From assembly GCA_030063045.1 (NCBI GenBank), contig JAQSEB010000066.1, forward strand, positions 558,001 through 622,000: 64,000 bases of DNA. The letters run 5' to 3'. How positions within the stretch are numbered: the first letter of the stretch is position 1; each line of letters begins with the position of its first letter. This stretch comes from Pratylenchus scribneri. Its lineage: Eukaryota; Nematoda; Chromadorea; Rhabditida; Pratylenchidae. A program made the translations under genes and the position numbers. Shown here piece by piece: positions 14,028 to 26,577 of the stretch. The notes beneath the pieces were generated by a model that saw only the letters and a program-made list of their open reading frames with translations, did no database searches and had not been told where the DNA came from.

Positions 14028-17000
14028 TTATTTATTATTTCCTCCTCCATTTTCCAATTTTGGCACCACTTTCCTTTTGTAAACGCGTTTAGGACGTGGT
14101 TGGCGGACAATTGGCTTTTCATTTTCTCCATCCAATTTGCCATTCAATTTATTTCCTTTCTTCACTGATTTGTTGTTAGTTCTTGCATTCTCATTTTTTG
14201 AGATCTTCTTTTCCTCTCCATTTGTATTATGCTTTTCTGCCGGAGATCCATTAATTGCATTTTGGGCTGCAGATTCATTTGAAGTTTCCAATTTTTCTTC
14301 TTTTGTCTCCTCAATCTTATTTGGGGTTTTTCTGCCAGATTTGTTTTGTTTTGCTTCAATATTCTCAGTTCGATTAACTTTCTTCTTTTTCAATTGAATA
14401 AATCTTCGTTGTTTGAACAAGCACAACAATTTTGAAAAATCCTGGTATAATTTTGAGAATAAGAATATTTATCAACAAGAGGAATTTTTAATTTTTCTAG
14501 AATCAAGGAAAGCGAGATTTTTTGAATAAAATTATGACTGTTTAATTCTGTTAATTCTAATCTAATGAGCCATAAAAAGAAATAAATTTCACCAGTGTTT
14601 TTTGGTCAATTTAATAATTTTAAACAATATAATTCTTACCATATCATCAAGCGCAACATTATTCCCATCAATTGTTTTTGATGTATGTGAACAACCCGCA
14701 CCCTCAAAATCATACTCGACAGCATTTTCTGGAAAATAATCCTTGGCAAATTTTTCCAATCCTCTTCCAGTTTGTAAAAAGCATTTGAAGATATGCATAA
14801 GTGCTAATAATTTGTGTTAATTTTTTTTATAAAAATAGATAAAACAAACTTTTTTCGTGAACTCCCGAAGTCAAGTTGTGACTCAAATCGAATGGATCTT
14901 CAATGCACAATTTATAGACAGTTGGCATATTTTTGTGCGATTTATTGAATTCCTTGCTGGTCCTTATTTGAACGACATCGGTGAATGGAGAAAATTTTTT
15001 CCCATAAAAATTGAAAAAGCCGATAAATAGTTGAGCCAGTGTTTGATCATTACAAAATTTTGAATCCTCTTTTAACATTTCAATATTCTGTTCAAATTTC
15101 ACTTCCCATCCTTCGATAGATTCGTCGATAATTGTTTTTGAATTATTTGATGGCTAAAATAGTTTATTTTCTTTTTTCTATTATTCTAAAAAACCTCTTG
15201 CAAAAAAGGCAATACGGGAGGTTGAATTTGTTGAAGATAGTGAATTAGCATAACAATGTAAGCATAGGAAGAAATTGAGCCCATCTAAAATTATTTTTCA
15301 AATATTATTTTGTAAAATGAATACCGATGCCCCATGCAATCCAAATAATTTTGCCCATTGTTTAATTGCTGAGCCCAGAACTGGAACGCGTTCGTCAAAT
15401 TCAGAATATAATTTCAATAATTTTGTATTGAAAATTGCCAATTTATTTTCCACACAAATGCTAAAAATTAATTTTAATATAATATTTTCATTTAAAATAA
15501 ACTTACTCTCCCTGAAATCCAAATGGAATGTTTTCGAATTTGATTATTGGTGTTCTGGCATCGAGAACTGATGTAATTTGGCGAAAATCCTTATTTGAAC
15601 GCAAACATTCGCTGATTTTGATGAGCATTCTTTCCCGTGAATAAATTTTGGTTCCAGTGTCCACCAAACAAATGTCCAAATCGCATTCATTATTCGCAAA
15701 ACCCGAATTGACAGAGCCAAACAATTCCAAATTGATTTGTGGCTTATATAGTTCACTTCTCAAAAGATTCAAAAATTCGTCGAGAAAATTCTGAATCACT
15801 TCATTTTTCTCCTCCAATAATTTATTTTCCTCGTATTGCTTCTTGATTAGACCATCGAACCAATCAGAAAAGGTGTCGGAAATTTGAATTTGATTTTCGT
15901 TTATGTTGCATCCATTTTGCAAATCCTCAACAATTGAATGCTCTTCTTCTTCTTTTTCATGATTATTTTCACCCTTGATCTGATAAACAAAAATTAATAA
16001 AATTAATATCATTGAATTTGAATTTCCTTACATAATATCGTTCATCAATTCGTTTTACTTTGAATTTGAGTTCAAAATTTGGATGTTCACTTTGGACATT
16101 AAGAACGTCAATATTTTTGTTGGAGACGTAACACCTATAAATTTTAAATTGGGATTATGTTTTAATAACATAAAGTCTTGAAAAGAATTAATAATAAAAA
16201 AATTAATAATAAAAAATTTATGATTAATTTAATTATTGCAGGGACGTATCCAGGATTTTTGGATGGAGGGGGTACCTGCCAGGGGGGGTACGCATGTAAA
16301 AAAAATTTTGACCAAGTAAAATTTTAGACCAAAAAAATGGCCGCGCAGGGTAAAAATTTGACCAAAAATGGCCCCGCAGGGTAAAAATTTGGCCAAAAAT
16401 GGCCCCGCAGGGTAAAAATTTGACCAAAAATGGCCGCGCAGCGAAAAATTTTGACCAAAAATGACTAACAGAAGGGTCCCCCCTTTACTTTTTTTTTCGG
16501 TGCTTCGCGCCGATGGGGGGGGGGGGGGTACGTACCCCGTGTACCCCCCCCCTGGATACGTCCCTGAATTATTGCAACAAATTTTTCATTAAAAAAATAT
16601 TTACCACAATTGAAGACGGTGAGGGATATCATCATTATCATTTTGAATTGAAAAAGGATCAATCACAACATTCCATTCCAAATGAAGTTTGCCAAGTCTG
16701 GAAGTGTAAACAAGTTTTTGATCACGGTTTTGTGCCCCATTTTGTCGACTTGCACAAATAGTGGCAGGGACATAGAACTTTAAAATATTTGTTTAACAAT
16801 GTAAATATATTTATTATTTATATTTACATTCACATGGCCATCCATAATTCGAGTCATAATGCGTCGTTGACATGGAAAAGCTTTCGAAGGTGTCAAAAGT
16901 TTATGGCCATTTCGCTCCAAGTCGGCCATTTGCCATGCTGGTAATTTTAATCGCAACCAACTCCCAAGAGTACATGTAGGTAAACTAAAATTTTTTTTTA

Positions 17001-17801
17001 GATAATATGATAAGAAAATCAAAGAAACCTTATAGTTTTGACGAATATTATTTTTGTAAACTTCTTTGATTGATAGTGGTAAACCAAAAATTGAACATAA
17101 TTTTCCTCTTTGTTTTTTGGAATGACAACTGGGTCCGACACAATCACACCAACTAAATAAATTAAATACGAAAAAATTAAATATTTTACCTATTTCTCTA
17201 AGCATATTGCGCTGGATTTCAAAATTTTTTTCCTTTTGTTCAATTTTATTAGTTTTTGGTATTTGTTCAATGTCATTGACGATTTTTCTCCGATTTTGAA
17301 CTTTGTGGGTTGAAATTGAAGTCATATCATTTCCTTTTATCTGATTTTGCACATATTGCTTCCTGTTTAGGCTCTTTTCATTGAAATATCTCCTATAAAT
17401 ATTTAAAATCTTTAATATTTTGTTCGATATAATGGAACCTATTTCCTTGATTTGATGTACCGGAATTACACCGCATTGGACCATTCTCATATTTTCTTGT
17501 TCTTGTCGGCTGTTCTTTCCATTTGTTTCGTTGATTTTGGATCACATTCTATAATTCATTTGTTTAATATTCTATTTTGATATATCATTTTTCAAACTTT
17601 TGCAGTTGCAGTGCGATCCGGTACAACATAACCATTAAGATGTCTTTTCCTAATGACAAATGGATATGGATCATCATCTGCAAATTCATTTGGTTCTTTG
17701 CTTTGGAAGCCTTTTCCTGTCTTTTTTGAGGATTGTCCTTCTGATCTACTCGTTGATGAAGTAGATTTCGAATCAGGTAATTTATTTGCTGGTGAAGACA
17801 T
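14028..17801 (-). CDS. Terminal uridylyltransferase / poly(U) polymerase (Cid1/TUT family)
   Basis: Non-canonical nucleotidyltransferase adding U (or A) to RNA 3' ends. Multi-exon, minus strand, starting MSSPANKLPDSKSTSSTSRS at 17801. The Ser-rich N-terminus is followed by a region (about 16605-17170) with VGVIVSDPVVIPKNKEENYV and LGSWLRLKLP that I do not recognise. The catalytic domain has FGSVNSGFANNECDLDICLV (Gly-Ser motif plus two Asp), then TPIIKF. The third Asp arises at a splice junction (GFQG|DICVENKLAIFNTK). The central domain reads LGSAIKQWAKLFG, SISSYAYIVMLIHYLQ, PPVLPFLQ and LFIGFFNFYGKKF, and the recognition motif is CIEDPFDLSHNL. All catalytic Asp are present, so it should be active. 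The C-terminal exon is Lys-rich and ends RVYKRKVVPKLENGGG. Choice of UTP over ATP is inferred from the family only. A 328-bp hAT-type element lies in the intron 16135-16604. Confidence 0.9.
16239..16566. mobile_element. Non-autonomous hAT-type MITE, 328 bp, in an intron of the uridylyltransferase gene
   Basis: Perfect 16-bp terminal inverted repeats, CAGGGACGTATCCAGG, flanked by the identical 8-bp duplication AATTATTG at 16231-16238 and 16567-16574. There is no transposase ORF. Without the element the intron would be about 142 bp. The TIR begins like that of the 838-bp element (CAGGGAxG) but differs after 6 bases, so the two are relatives, not copies. Confidence 0.94.
16335..16450. repeat. 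31-bp tandem repeat inside the 328-bp hAT-type MITE
   Basis: Four units with GGCCGCGCAGGG or GGCCCCGCAGGG at 16339, 16370, 16401 and 16432, each followed by TAAAAATTTGACCAAAAAT. The spacing is exactly 31 bp. Confidence 0.93.
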
Positions 17802-19263
17802 TGTTAGAATAATAAATAATACTACTAACGTATTTACTACAACTAAAAATCTTTTTAAAATAGAAATTGATTATATAGGGAGGGAGTGGGAGCCTGTGAA
17901 CGATTAGGTATTGGACTTATTTTTATTTAAATTTTATTTAAAATTTTATTTTAAGTTTGATGGCTGCGCTGTCGACATGATAGATCTGCATCTGCAGTCT
18001 GCACTTTATAAAAAAAATTCTTCTAAAATTGAAAATGCGACGATTGAGATTTGAGAAGCGGTAATCGGAGAGAATGAACGAAGTGCGTGTGCGTGCCCGT
18101 GTTGTGCATTGGGCTTGAGAGATGAGAGCTTGAGCCTTGAGGTGGGGTGGGGCTCGGCTCGGCTCGGGCTTGGCGTGTGCTAGAAAGAAGCTGGAACTGG
18201 AACTCGAATATTTTAAAAACATTTTGCCATAAACATAATTTTTAAAAATAACTAACTCATCAGGCTAACCGCTAACGCCCCGCTCTATCGAGCGTTCTTA
18301 TGATATGAGCTAGTCAAAATCTCAATTCTTTATTCTCCATTTAGCATTTACCATTTACTCCATCTCTATCACACTTAATCATTTGCCACTGACTGGGGTT
18401 TGAAGTTTGAACCCAAGACCTCCATAAAACAATGCATTTACCAACTGAGCTATACTGTATTTTGTGCTTATTAGCTTAATCTCTCAATCATCTAGTTGTT
18501 GCCCTTTGCCGATGCGAATAGTGAAATTCTTGTCTTTAACTTTAAAGGCATTAAAATTTATGAATGAAATTACTAGAATTTTACAACTTTTAATTATTTT
18601 ATAATAATTTTTTACAGTCTAAAATATATTTTTTAAACGAAATTATTATTAAATAAATTTGAATTTCCCTTTACGATTTAAAAGAATATTCTTTTATTTT
18701 TAAAGAAGGAAGGCCAATGTCAATTCCAATTTTTTCCTCATTAACTCGCTCCCAAATTGCTTCGTTCCTCCTCAATTTGTTGACCAGTTCCGCCCTTCAA
18801 TATGCCGATATATGAAGAATGCCGGATATTGACGCCCCGAGGGAGAAGGGTAATTCACCTGTCCCGCGCATTCACTTTCATTCGCCCTCTCCTTTTCTAC
18901 GAATGCTGCTGACCTCATAACCCATTGGTGATGGTGACCAGTTGAATGAAGGCCGCTTTTTTCATTGCTTTTTGTTTGTTTCATGTTTCCACTTTTACCT
19001 TATTTTGGATAGCCGTCTCTTTTTATTATCGCGATCCATTTTCACAAATTTTCCTTTCCGCCTTCATATTTTTTTATCCCATTTATCTCCTCAATAATTC
19101 AATTAACTTCACTTTTTAATTGGAATTCCCGATATCCTCAAGCCAATTCTCCACGAGTTAATGTGCACGATAGAAACTAATTTTGGAGGAATTTTTAATT
19201 TAATTGATTTAGAAAAACTTAAAGAACATTTTATATGATTTTTTATGAGTAAAATTCCTTCCT
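17802..19263. other. Divergent intergenic region between the uridylyltransferase and the 483-aa secreted gene
   Basis: No gene recognised. It contains a GC-rich patch with a GGCTC repeat near 18150-18170 and a tRNA-like fragment at about 18400-18470. Around 18720-19130 there is C/T-rich promoter-like DNA. The two genes that flank it start outward, so it should hold both promoters. Confidence 0.5.
18398..18470 (-). pseudogene. Degenerate tRNA-like sequence (tRNA pseudogene or SINE head)
   Basis: On the minus strand there is an A-box-like TAGCTCAGTTGGTAAATGC and a B-box-like GGGTTCAAACTTC at tRNA spacing. The T-stem can form with G-U pairs, but the acceptor ends do not pair and the anticodon stem is poor, so it is not a working tRNA. 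Confidence 0.35.
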
Positions 19264-21091
19264 ATGGATAAAAATTTAATAAATCCATTGATCATCATCA
19301 TTTCCTTATTAATTCTATTATTTTCATTGGTCATTGCGAAGAAACAAATAAGGTTTCGGAAGATATAAAAAAAATCAATTTTACTATTTTTGGAGGGATA
19401 ATTCTGCCGTTTTGGCAAGGATTCGGCTGCTACGAATGGGCCAATCAGCGACTAACGCCAAAGAGAAAGCCACACGTCCAACAAGACAAATCGTCGGTGA
19501 TGGACTTTCTTTTAAAGGGCAAAAAGCAAAACGATATCGCTGTTATTTGGTTGATGATGATGATGTGAATGTTGGTGAGGAGATTGATGATCAACTCAAA
19601 GAACAAATTATCAAAGAACACGGGGGGAAAAGTTTCTTTGTTGGATTCCAACGTGATCGGGAGGAAAGGAATGGAAATAATATTTTAGGTGATTGAGGAA
19701 AAATTATCTTATTTTTTACTTTTTAGGTTGGGAAGAACGAAATTCAGAAGGCCCAAGAAGATCGGAAGGCACACGATCCCGTTATTTATTCTCGAAAAGG
19801 CGAACAACAACAGAAGGACCAGCAACAGAAAAACCAATAATTGAGGTGAATAAAAATGCTTTATTTTTTAAATCAAATTGAAGATCTTTATAGATCAATT
19901 AAATTAAAATTAATTATTCATTTAAGTATTTGGACTATGAAACCGAAAGAATTGGAAATGAACATCTCAATAAAGTTGAAAATGCAACACCAATATCGCC
20001 TGTTCAATTTAGCCGGACAACTAAAACAATTCCAAAATCGGATTCCAAATTCTTGCAAATTGTAACGTTCTTTTAAAAATATAAAAAATATACTGGATTC
20101 AGCTCAATCTAGCCAAAATATCCAGACGTCCTTTGCCTTCGGTAGAAAATCAACAACAAAGAAAATTGTCATCATCCCTTGAATCAAATGGTGAAAGTGG
20201 AGCTGATGAAGGGCCAGAAACAGGAAAAGAATTGGAAGAGGAGGAAAATTACAATGACCTTTACATAACAACAACCGCTTCAACCATTTCAACAACGACA
20301 TATTCCAAAAAATCAGCCCTGAGGCAGCCTCCAACAAATTCATTGCCTCGAGCTCAGGGCACACCGACGCCCTACAGTATTGAACAGCTAAAGCAACGCC
20401 GTGGACAAATTGCACCTAAGGCAATTCCACATGAAATTCTAGTTGAATCAGGAATGGAGGATGAACAAGAGGAAAAAGAAGGTTGCAATTTTAGCAAAAA
20501 GATTCCTTAGGGCCAATCAACATTGTTTTATGCCTTCAAAAGAAATCGACTTTACGTATTCTTTTCAGAAATCCATCCAATGAGAGCAACAACCCAACAG
20601 CCTTTTCATCATTTTATCGCCCAACTACACCAACCAAATTCTCAATCCACACCACCCAGGAGAATAAATGCCGCGCCAAATTTATGGCCGGGCCAGCAGC
20701 AACAATTCCAAAACACTCAATATAATCAACAACAATTATTATTTCCCAAACAACAACAACAGCAACAATCAATGACACAACGGAATCGAAATCCCCAAAG
20801 GGATTCACAAGGCCGCGCACTGATTTTATCGCCTGAGCATTGCAAAATGGTGGGCTAATACTTTTTATTTTATCTTTCTAGGTGCAGAATTAGAAAAAAA
20901 ATAAGCAGTGCAAATTTTCTTCAATCATTATAAAGATGGATAACTATGCCCAGATTTATGGCCTTCAATCACCGACCAATGTGATGAACTTTGTCCACAA
21001 TAATTGTGCATTTGCTAAAATTTATCTTCCAGCTGCTAGTTGTGCTGAGATTGACATACTCGTCCAATCTTGTTATCAAAGAAGAAATTGA
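19264..21091 (+). CDS. Secreted protein of unknown function, 483 aa, with conserved-looking Cys-rich C-terminus
   Basis: Not recognised. Seven exons (19264-19352, 19396-19688, 19727-19845, 19927-20061, 20103-20481, 20569-20849, 20936-21091) keep phase throughout and give 483 aa. The first exon is a clear signal peptide or signal anchor: MDKNLINPL, then a run of Ile/Leu/Ser and SLVIAKKQ, followed by a basic cluster (KKQIRR). The middle is low complexity: acidic (VDDDDVNVGEE), Thr-rich, and Gln-rich around 20690-20775. The last exon is different in character, a compact segment with HCKMMDNYAQIYGLQSP, NNCAFAKIYLPAASC and DILVQSCYQRRN-stop. Its four spaced cysteines look like a small folded extracellular module. 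The role is unknown; cuticle, matrix or host interface would all fit. It converges on the EOR-1-like gene. Confidence 0.8.
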
Positions 21092-21522
21092 AAAAAAAAA
21101 TGATATCAATTTTTTGTTAATGATGATCTATTTTATTTTATAATATGGGCTGCCGAAAATAATTTTAATCTTCTAAATTACTATAAATTCCGAATAATAG
21201 AGGAATATTATTTGAATAGAATCATTTTATTCACTTTTTTTAAAATAAAAGAAGTTAATTAATTGTTAATACATAAACAATAAAATTGTATAAAAAGGGA
21301 AAATTTCAATTATTTTCTCATTTTCATCATCCAAATTTATTTAAGCTAACCCTCCACCAATTAATAGCCCTTTTCTGTAAATTTAATTGCTCGCGATATG
21401 ATTTAATTTTTAATTGTTTTTTTAAATTAAATTTGATTGATTAATCAACTTTTTTTACATTCGAAATATATTATTAAATAATTGATCAAATCTAATTCTC
21501 TTTCACATTTTCATTAATAAAA

Positions 21523-24500
21523 TCATTGTTGTCCTCCTTTTTGTATTTGAGAATGATGCATTCCCACATTTGTATTCCATTGATCCAGGTCTAAACTTTG
21601 TTGTTGTTGAAGGAAATGCTCATGTGGTTGGCCAATTTGCATTTGCTGTTGTCCACCATAATTTGGAAGACTCATTGGTCGTTGCATTAAATTCAATTGT
21701 TGTTGTAATTGTTGTTGTTGATCCGTTCCAGGAGGCATTCCTTTTATTTAAAAAATTCAATCTAATTCTGCACGAACTGATTACCTCCGGTTTCAACCAA
21801 TTTTTGTTGCTGTTCAAACATTCCGGTGCTTGAGAAAAGCAATCCTGTTCCAATTACATTAGGTCCCATCCCATGTTGATGGCCCATGTTTCTCTGCTGC
21901 TGATCAAATTGTTGATAAATATTGCCCGATGATAACATTTGTTGTTGTCTTTGTGATTGCTGTTGATGATGATTGTTAGTTACTGATGGAGCACCACCAT
22001 TATTTTCTAACATCATTGCGGCTGATGGTGGTCCCTAGAAAAACAAACAGTTTCAGTAATTTTAGAAAATACTAACCGGTGTACTTAAAGTACTGCTCAT
22101 TTCCGTATTTGGTGTAATTGTCAAGTCTTGACGTCGATGATAGTGGGGTCGTTGGATGACTTGTCCAGTTGATGGGCCAGAATCGTCCTTAGCATCGGAT
22201 GTTTCAAAGAAATCACTGTGATGTGGAAAATCCGCAGTCAATGAAAAGCATGATGGGCTCAGGCCAGAAATCCCATCCAAACCACTGCTGCTCATCAAAG
22301 GTTGAACGGAAAGAGGGCGATTCATCTGAGGGATTATAAAAAATGTCCACTTCCTAATTTTACACTCACCATCATTTGCTGTCCTCCGCCTCCTCCTTCA
22401 CTATAACCAGCCACATTTAAGGCATCTAAATTGTACATATTTGTTTGATGTTGAATTTGTTGTTGGATTCTTTGTGGTTGTTGCGGAAAATTGGGTTGTT
22501 GTAGCAATTGGTCCATTTGGTTTTGTTGTTCCTGATTCATTACCAGTGTTTGAGAAGTGCGCTTTTGTTGAATTTGTTGTGGTTGTTTGAACATTTCCAC
22601 TGGGTTTTGTTGTTGATGATCATCATGAACAATTGGTCGAAAGTAGGTGGACGAGGATTGCATTTCCTCGGGTCTTTCTATATTTAAAGGTGCTGTCGAC
22701 TGCGGCAACTAATAAAGTGAATAATTCTCGTCAAATTAAAATGCAATGACACAAAAAATACTTTTCCCTGTGCCATTAATTGTTGGAGTTGGCGAGCACG
22801 TCGATATCGTCGTTTCAATAATTTGGTTGTAGTTGACGACTGATTGTGATGTTTCAATATATGTTCTTTCAATTTGTCCCTTCTTGACGAAGTGTAATCA
22901 CAATTTTGGCATTTGAATGGTTTCTCCTCCAAATGGATTCGTTCATGTCGCACTAAATGAGATTTTTCGATGAACGAACGATGGCAAATTCGACATTTAT
23001 GAGACCGAACTAAACAAAATCATCATTAGAGCATTTTTATCTGGAAAATTCGAATTTACCAGCCAAATGTGTTCGGAGATGCGCTGCTAACTGACTCTTT
23101 TTAGGCGATGAATAATCGCAATTCGGAATATGGCAACGGAATAAGTCGCCGGAACTAAATTGTACTATACGATAGTAAAAATTTAATTTGCTAAATTCCC
23201 ACTATCTAATAATATTTAATAATTAACAAAAATCAAGAATTTTTCCACCTCTGGATCATGATTTAAAAATTTTAAGAACTGAATTTTTCATCATATTTCT
23301 ACATTTCAGAATATAATAATTAAATATATTTACTGAATACGCCGATGTGAAATCAAGTGTGATGCGTATTTTGTGGAAAATTCGCATTGATCGCAAATAA
23401 AAGGTCGCTGAAATTGAAATAAAAATCAGTTTAGCAGTTTAGTGCAAATGAATGCAATGTAAATTTAATACCTCTTCTTGATGAGCGGCCGCATGTTGCT
23501 CTAAAGTTCTTTGTAAAACAAAGCGCTTTGCGCAAATCGGGCATTGATAAGGCTTATCTCCAGTATGCAATCTACAAAAATTTGTATTATTTAATAAAAT
23601 AAATTCGACCTATGGTGAATGAGCAAATTGGATTTGTTTCGACATCGAAATTGGCATTCCGGACATTTGAATGGCCTTAATTTTTTATTTATTACTATCA
23701 ATTTTCTTTTATTTTAGTCAAATAAAATTTTGAATCGAAAAGCATGCAAGCCAGAAATAATAAAAATAAAAATTACTTCTCTTGAGTGTGAACCAAACGA
23801 TGCGTAAGCAATACGGTCAATTTATCAACTGAATATTGGCAAGAATCGCAATGGAATGGAGGGCCTGAGAAGTGCTGTTGACGCATATGATCATAAAATT
23901 GACGATTCCAATGACATTCAAATTGACAAACTGCAAGTTTCAAAAAATGTTTTGGTGAATAAATTTTCCCTCACTATTGCAAACATAAAGCACATTTCGC
24001 GCATGAACTGAGGAATTGTGTCGTTTTAAATGGGCATATCCTTTTGTTGTGCTGAAGGAGCAGTGAGGACATTGAAGATTGTTTTGCCTTTCGATTTCTT
24101 CTCCAATTCCTTCTTCATCTTCGTTTCTGGCTGGAATGAATTCCACATGGCCCGAATCAGTCTCGAATTCATCTTCCTCATCGAAAACAATGGCTGCTGT
24201 ATTTTCATCAAATTCAAAGAAAATGGAGTTTGGCTCATCGTCAATGCCAGAGAAGGTACAAGGTTGACGGGAAGGCCGTTGTTTTGGTGGCCTTCCCCTG
24301 CGTCGATGTGGAAGTCCAGCAGCGGAAGCGACCGATTTTCGATAAAGTTTCATGCCTAGAAAAGATCCAATTCTATTTTTAATAAATCGAGCATTATAAA
24401 ATATGTTTTGCCATTTTATTTTCAAAAATGAGAAAGATCCAAAATTTCTATAAGTAACAAACCGATAAGTCGGCGTCGATCGTGTTCAATTTGTTGCGAG

Positions 24501-26577
24501 TTTTGGGAATTTTGCAATTGGTTTGATCTGGTTGAGGAATTGATTGGCAAATGTAGCTTTAGCTTCAAATGGCCGGTTGTGTCAGCTCTATTTGCCATCC
24601 CGGCAATTCCCGTCTCTGATTCACAAGGCCTTTGATTGTTCTGAGAAGCTATTTGATTTCCTTTATTGATACATATATATTATAAATAATTATAAAATTG
24701 GATTGACCTTGTGAAATTGGAAATTGACCAATCTCAGCCATGAATTCTGGATCATCCTCTCCTTCCTCGCCATCCTCTTCTCTAATTGTGGATGACTTTA
24801 TTGCTGCTAAATTTGTCACTGTTGATGTTGGCCCATTCATTTGATTACCGCCATGAAAAAGGGCAGTGACTGAGCAACTTCGTCTTCTAAAAAATTTATT
24901 GAATATTTGACAGGATTCAAAATTATCAAAATAAAAGATCGCCTTTCTTGGGAAGCAGATTGTTCGCCAATAGTTTCAGCTATTCCCCTTTTGACTATTC
25001 CACCACCACTTCCAAATCTTTGACAATGATTTCGGTAACGACACTCATATTTTTGCATTTGAATTCCTTGATCATGCCTTAAATCAAAAAAGGAAAATTT
25101 TATAATCGAAAAATGATTATAAATAATAAGAACATTCAAATAAATGAAATTGAATGGCATACATTGTTTGTAATAAAGCATGAAGAGAAAATTCGGATTG
25201 AGCAAAAAATGGATTAAAATCCAAAAGACGCTCCAATTTTCCCAAAACAATTTGTTGAAGATTACAGCGTGCAAGCAATTCGGGAAAAATTGGCTCACGC
25301 TCATCCAGATTATGGCCAACCCAGCGAATAATTAGACTACAAAATTGAAATAATAGAAATAAATATATTTGAACTATTTAAATAAGTATAGTTATTTAAT
25401 TATTTAGTTTTACAAATTAGGCACTGATTCAATAAGTAAAACAAACTTAAAATGGACATCAGCCCGAATATTATTTGTATGCTTTGGATCATCCAATAGA
25501 GTTAAAAGTTCTGCTGGCCCATAATTCAACAACTCCGTATTTTCCAAAAGGCATCCATTAATATTACTGTCGAAAAATTCATTAGCCTGGCGATGAAGTT
25601 TAGGCAGATTGTATCTAGTGGCTAATTCTATGAAAAAACATACTTCATAAGCAGAAAAAACCTAATTCTCGAACGGATAGACAATTGGATACATCAATGT
25701 ATCTCATCAAATAATCGGCACAATAATTCTTCAGTTGAAGCATCTTGAATAGATTAGATTTGACTAGGTAATTGTCAAAATTTTTGTTTGGAAATTATTT
25801 TATTGACTCATAGTAGTCTAAACTCAAAGTGGCTGTGAGTTGTTAATATATGTAATTGAATTTTCTGTCGAAATTACCTTACATCTATTTTTTGTTTATG
25901 GAGAATTTCAAGTTCCGAGTTTAAATGCTTTTTTTCTCTCAAATCTCAACTAAATTATTTCCTAGACTCGATTTAAAAATGAAATATAAATAATGCAAAC
26001 CAGCAAATTATTTGCCAATTTTAGCAGTTCAAAAACGACACTTCGATCAATTTGCACAGTTCCTGTGTTGTATCATCAATTAAAAATTTTTAAATATACT
26101 TCATACCACTATACATATAATCCAGAATTCTTTCAAATACCAATACATCTTGGCAATTGACCACAATCTTTTGTTTTAAATGAGATTTTATAAAATGTAA
26201 AAATGTGTTAATACCTTTTCCTTGACAATTTTATTATGACGAAGAATGGTATCAAAATATGGAGAACGAGCAGCTAGAACCATTCGATGTGCATTAAACA
26301 TACGATCATTGACAAATATGCATGCATCTGTGAATCTAATAAAAGGAAGTCAAAATAAAATAAAACTCAACAAATCTGAGTCAAAATTTTTAAACTCTTG
26401 TAAAAGTATCCATGATTAGGCAGATTTATCAGAGTCGAAAAAGCGAATGTAATACCTTCCCGTAGTCCGCTGATAACGCAATCGTTCAAAAAATGGATTC
26501 GAATTTGTGGCATCTCCAAATGACATCGTATTTAAACTAGCCGATCCACCATCTTTAGAACAAGCTGACAGTGTCAT
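21523..26577 (-). CDS. eor-1: BTB-BACK-C2H2 zinc finger transcription factor (EOR-1/PLZF-like)
   Basis: Likely nuclear regulator. It starts [18 protein letters not shown] at 26577. The BTB/POZ domain lies in the next exons ([20 protein letters not shown], then [47 protein letters not shown]). A BACK-like helical region follows ([50 protein letters not shown]). After a low-complexity linker with an AT-hook-like [14 protein letters not shown] come nine C2H2 fingers between about 24090 and 22845, among them [58 protein letters not shown] and [19 protein letters not shown]. The C-terminus is Gln-rich. BTB plus nine fingers is the architecture of human PLZF (ZBTB16) and C. elegans EOR-1, which acts with Ras/ERK and Wnt signalling. 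The family call is strong; one-to-one orthology is inferred. Confidence 0.87.

Noticed and set aside
18398..18470. Functional tRNA gene
   Set aside because: A- and B-box-like words are present, but the acceptor ends do not pair and the anticodon stem is weak.
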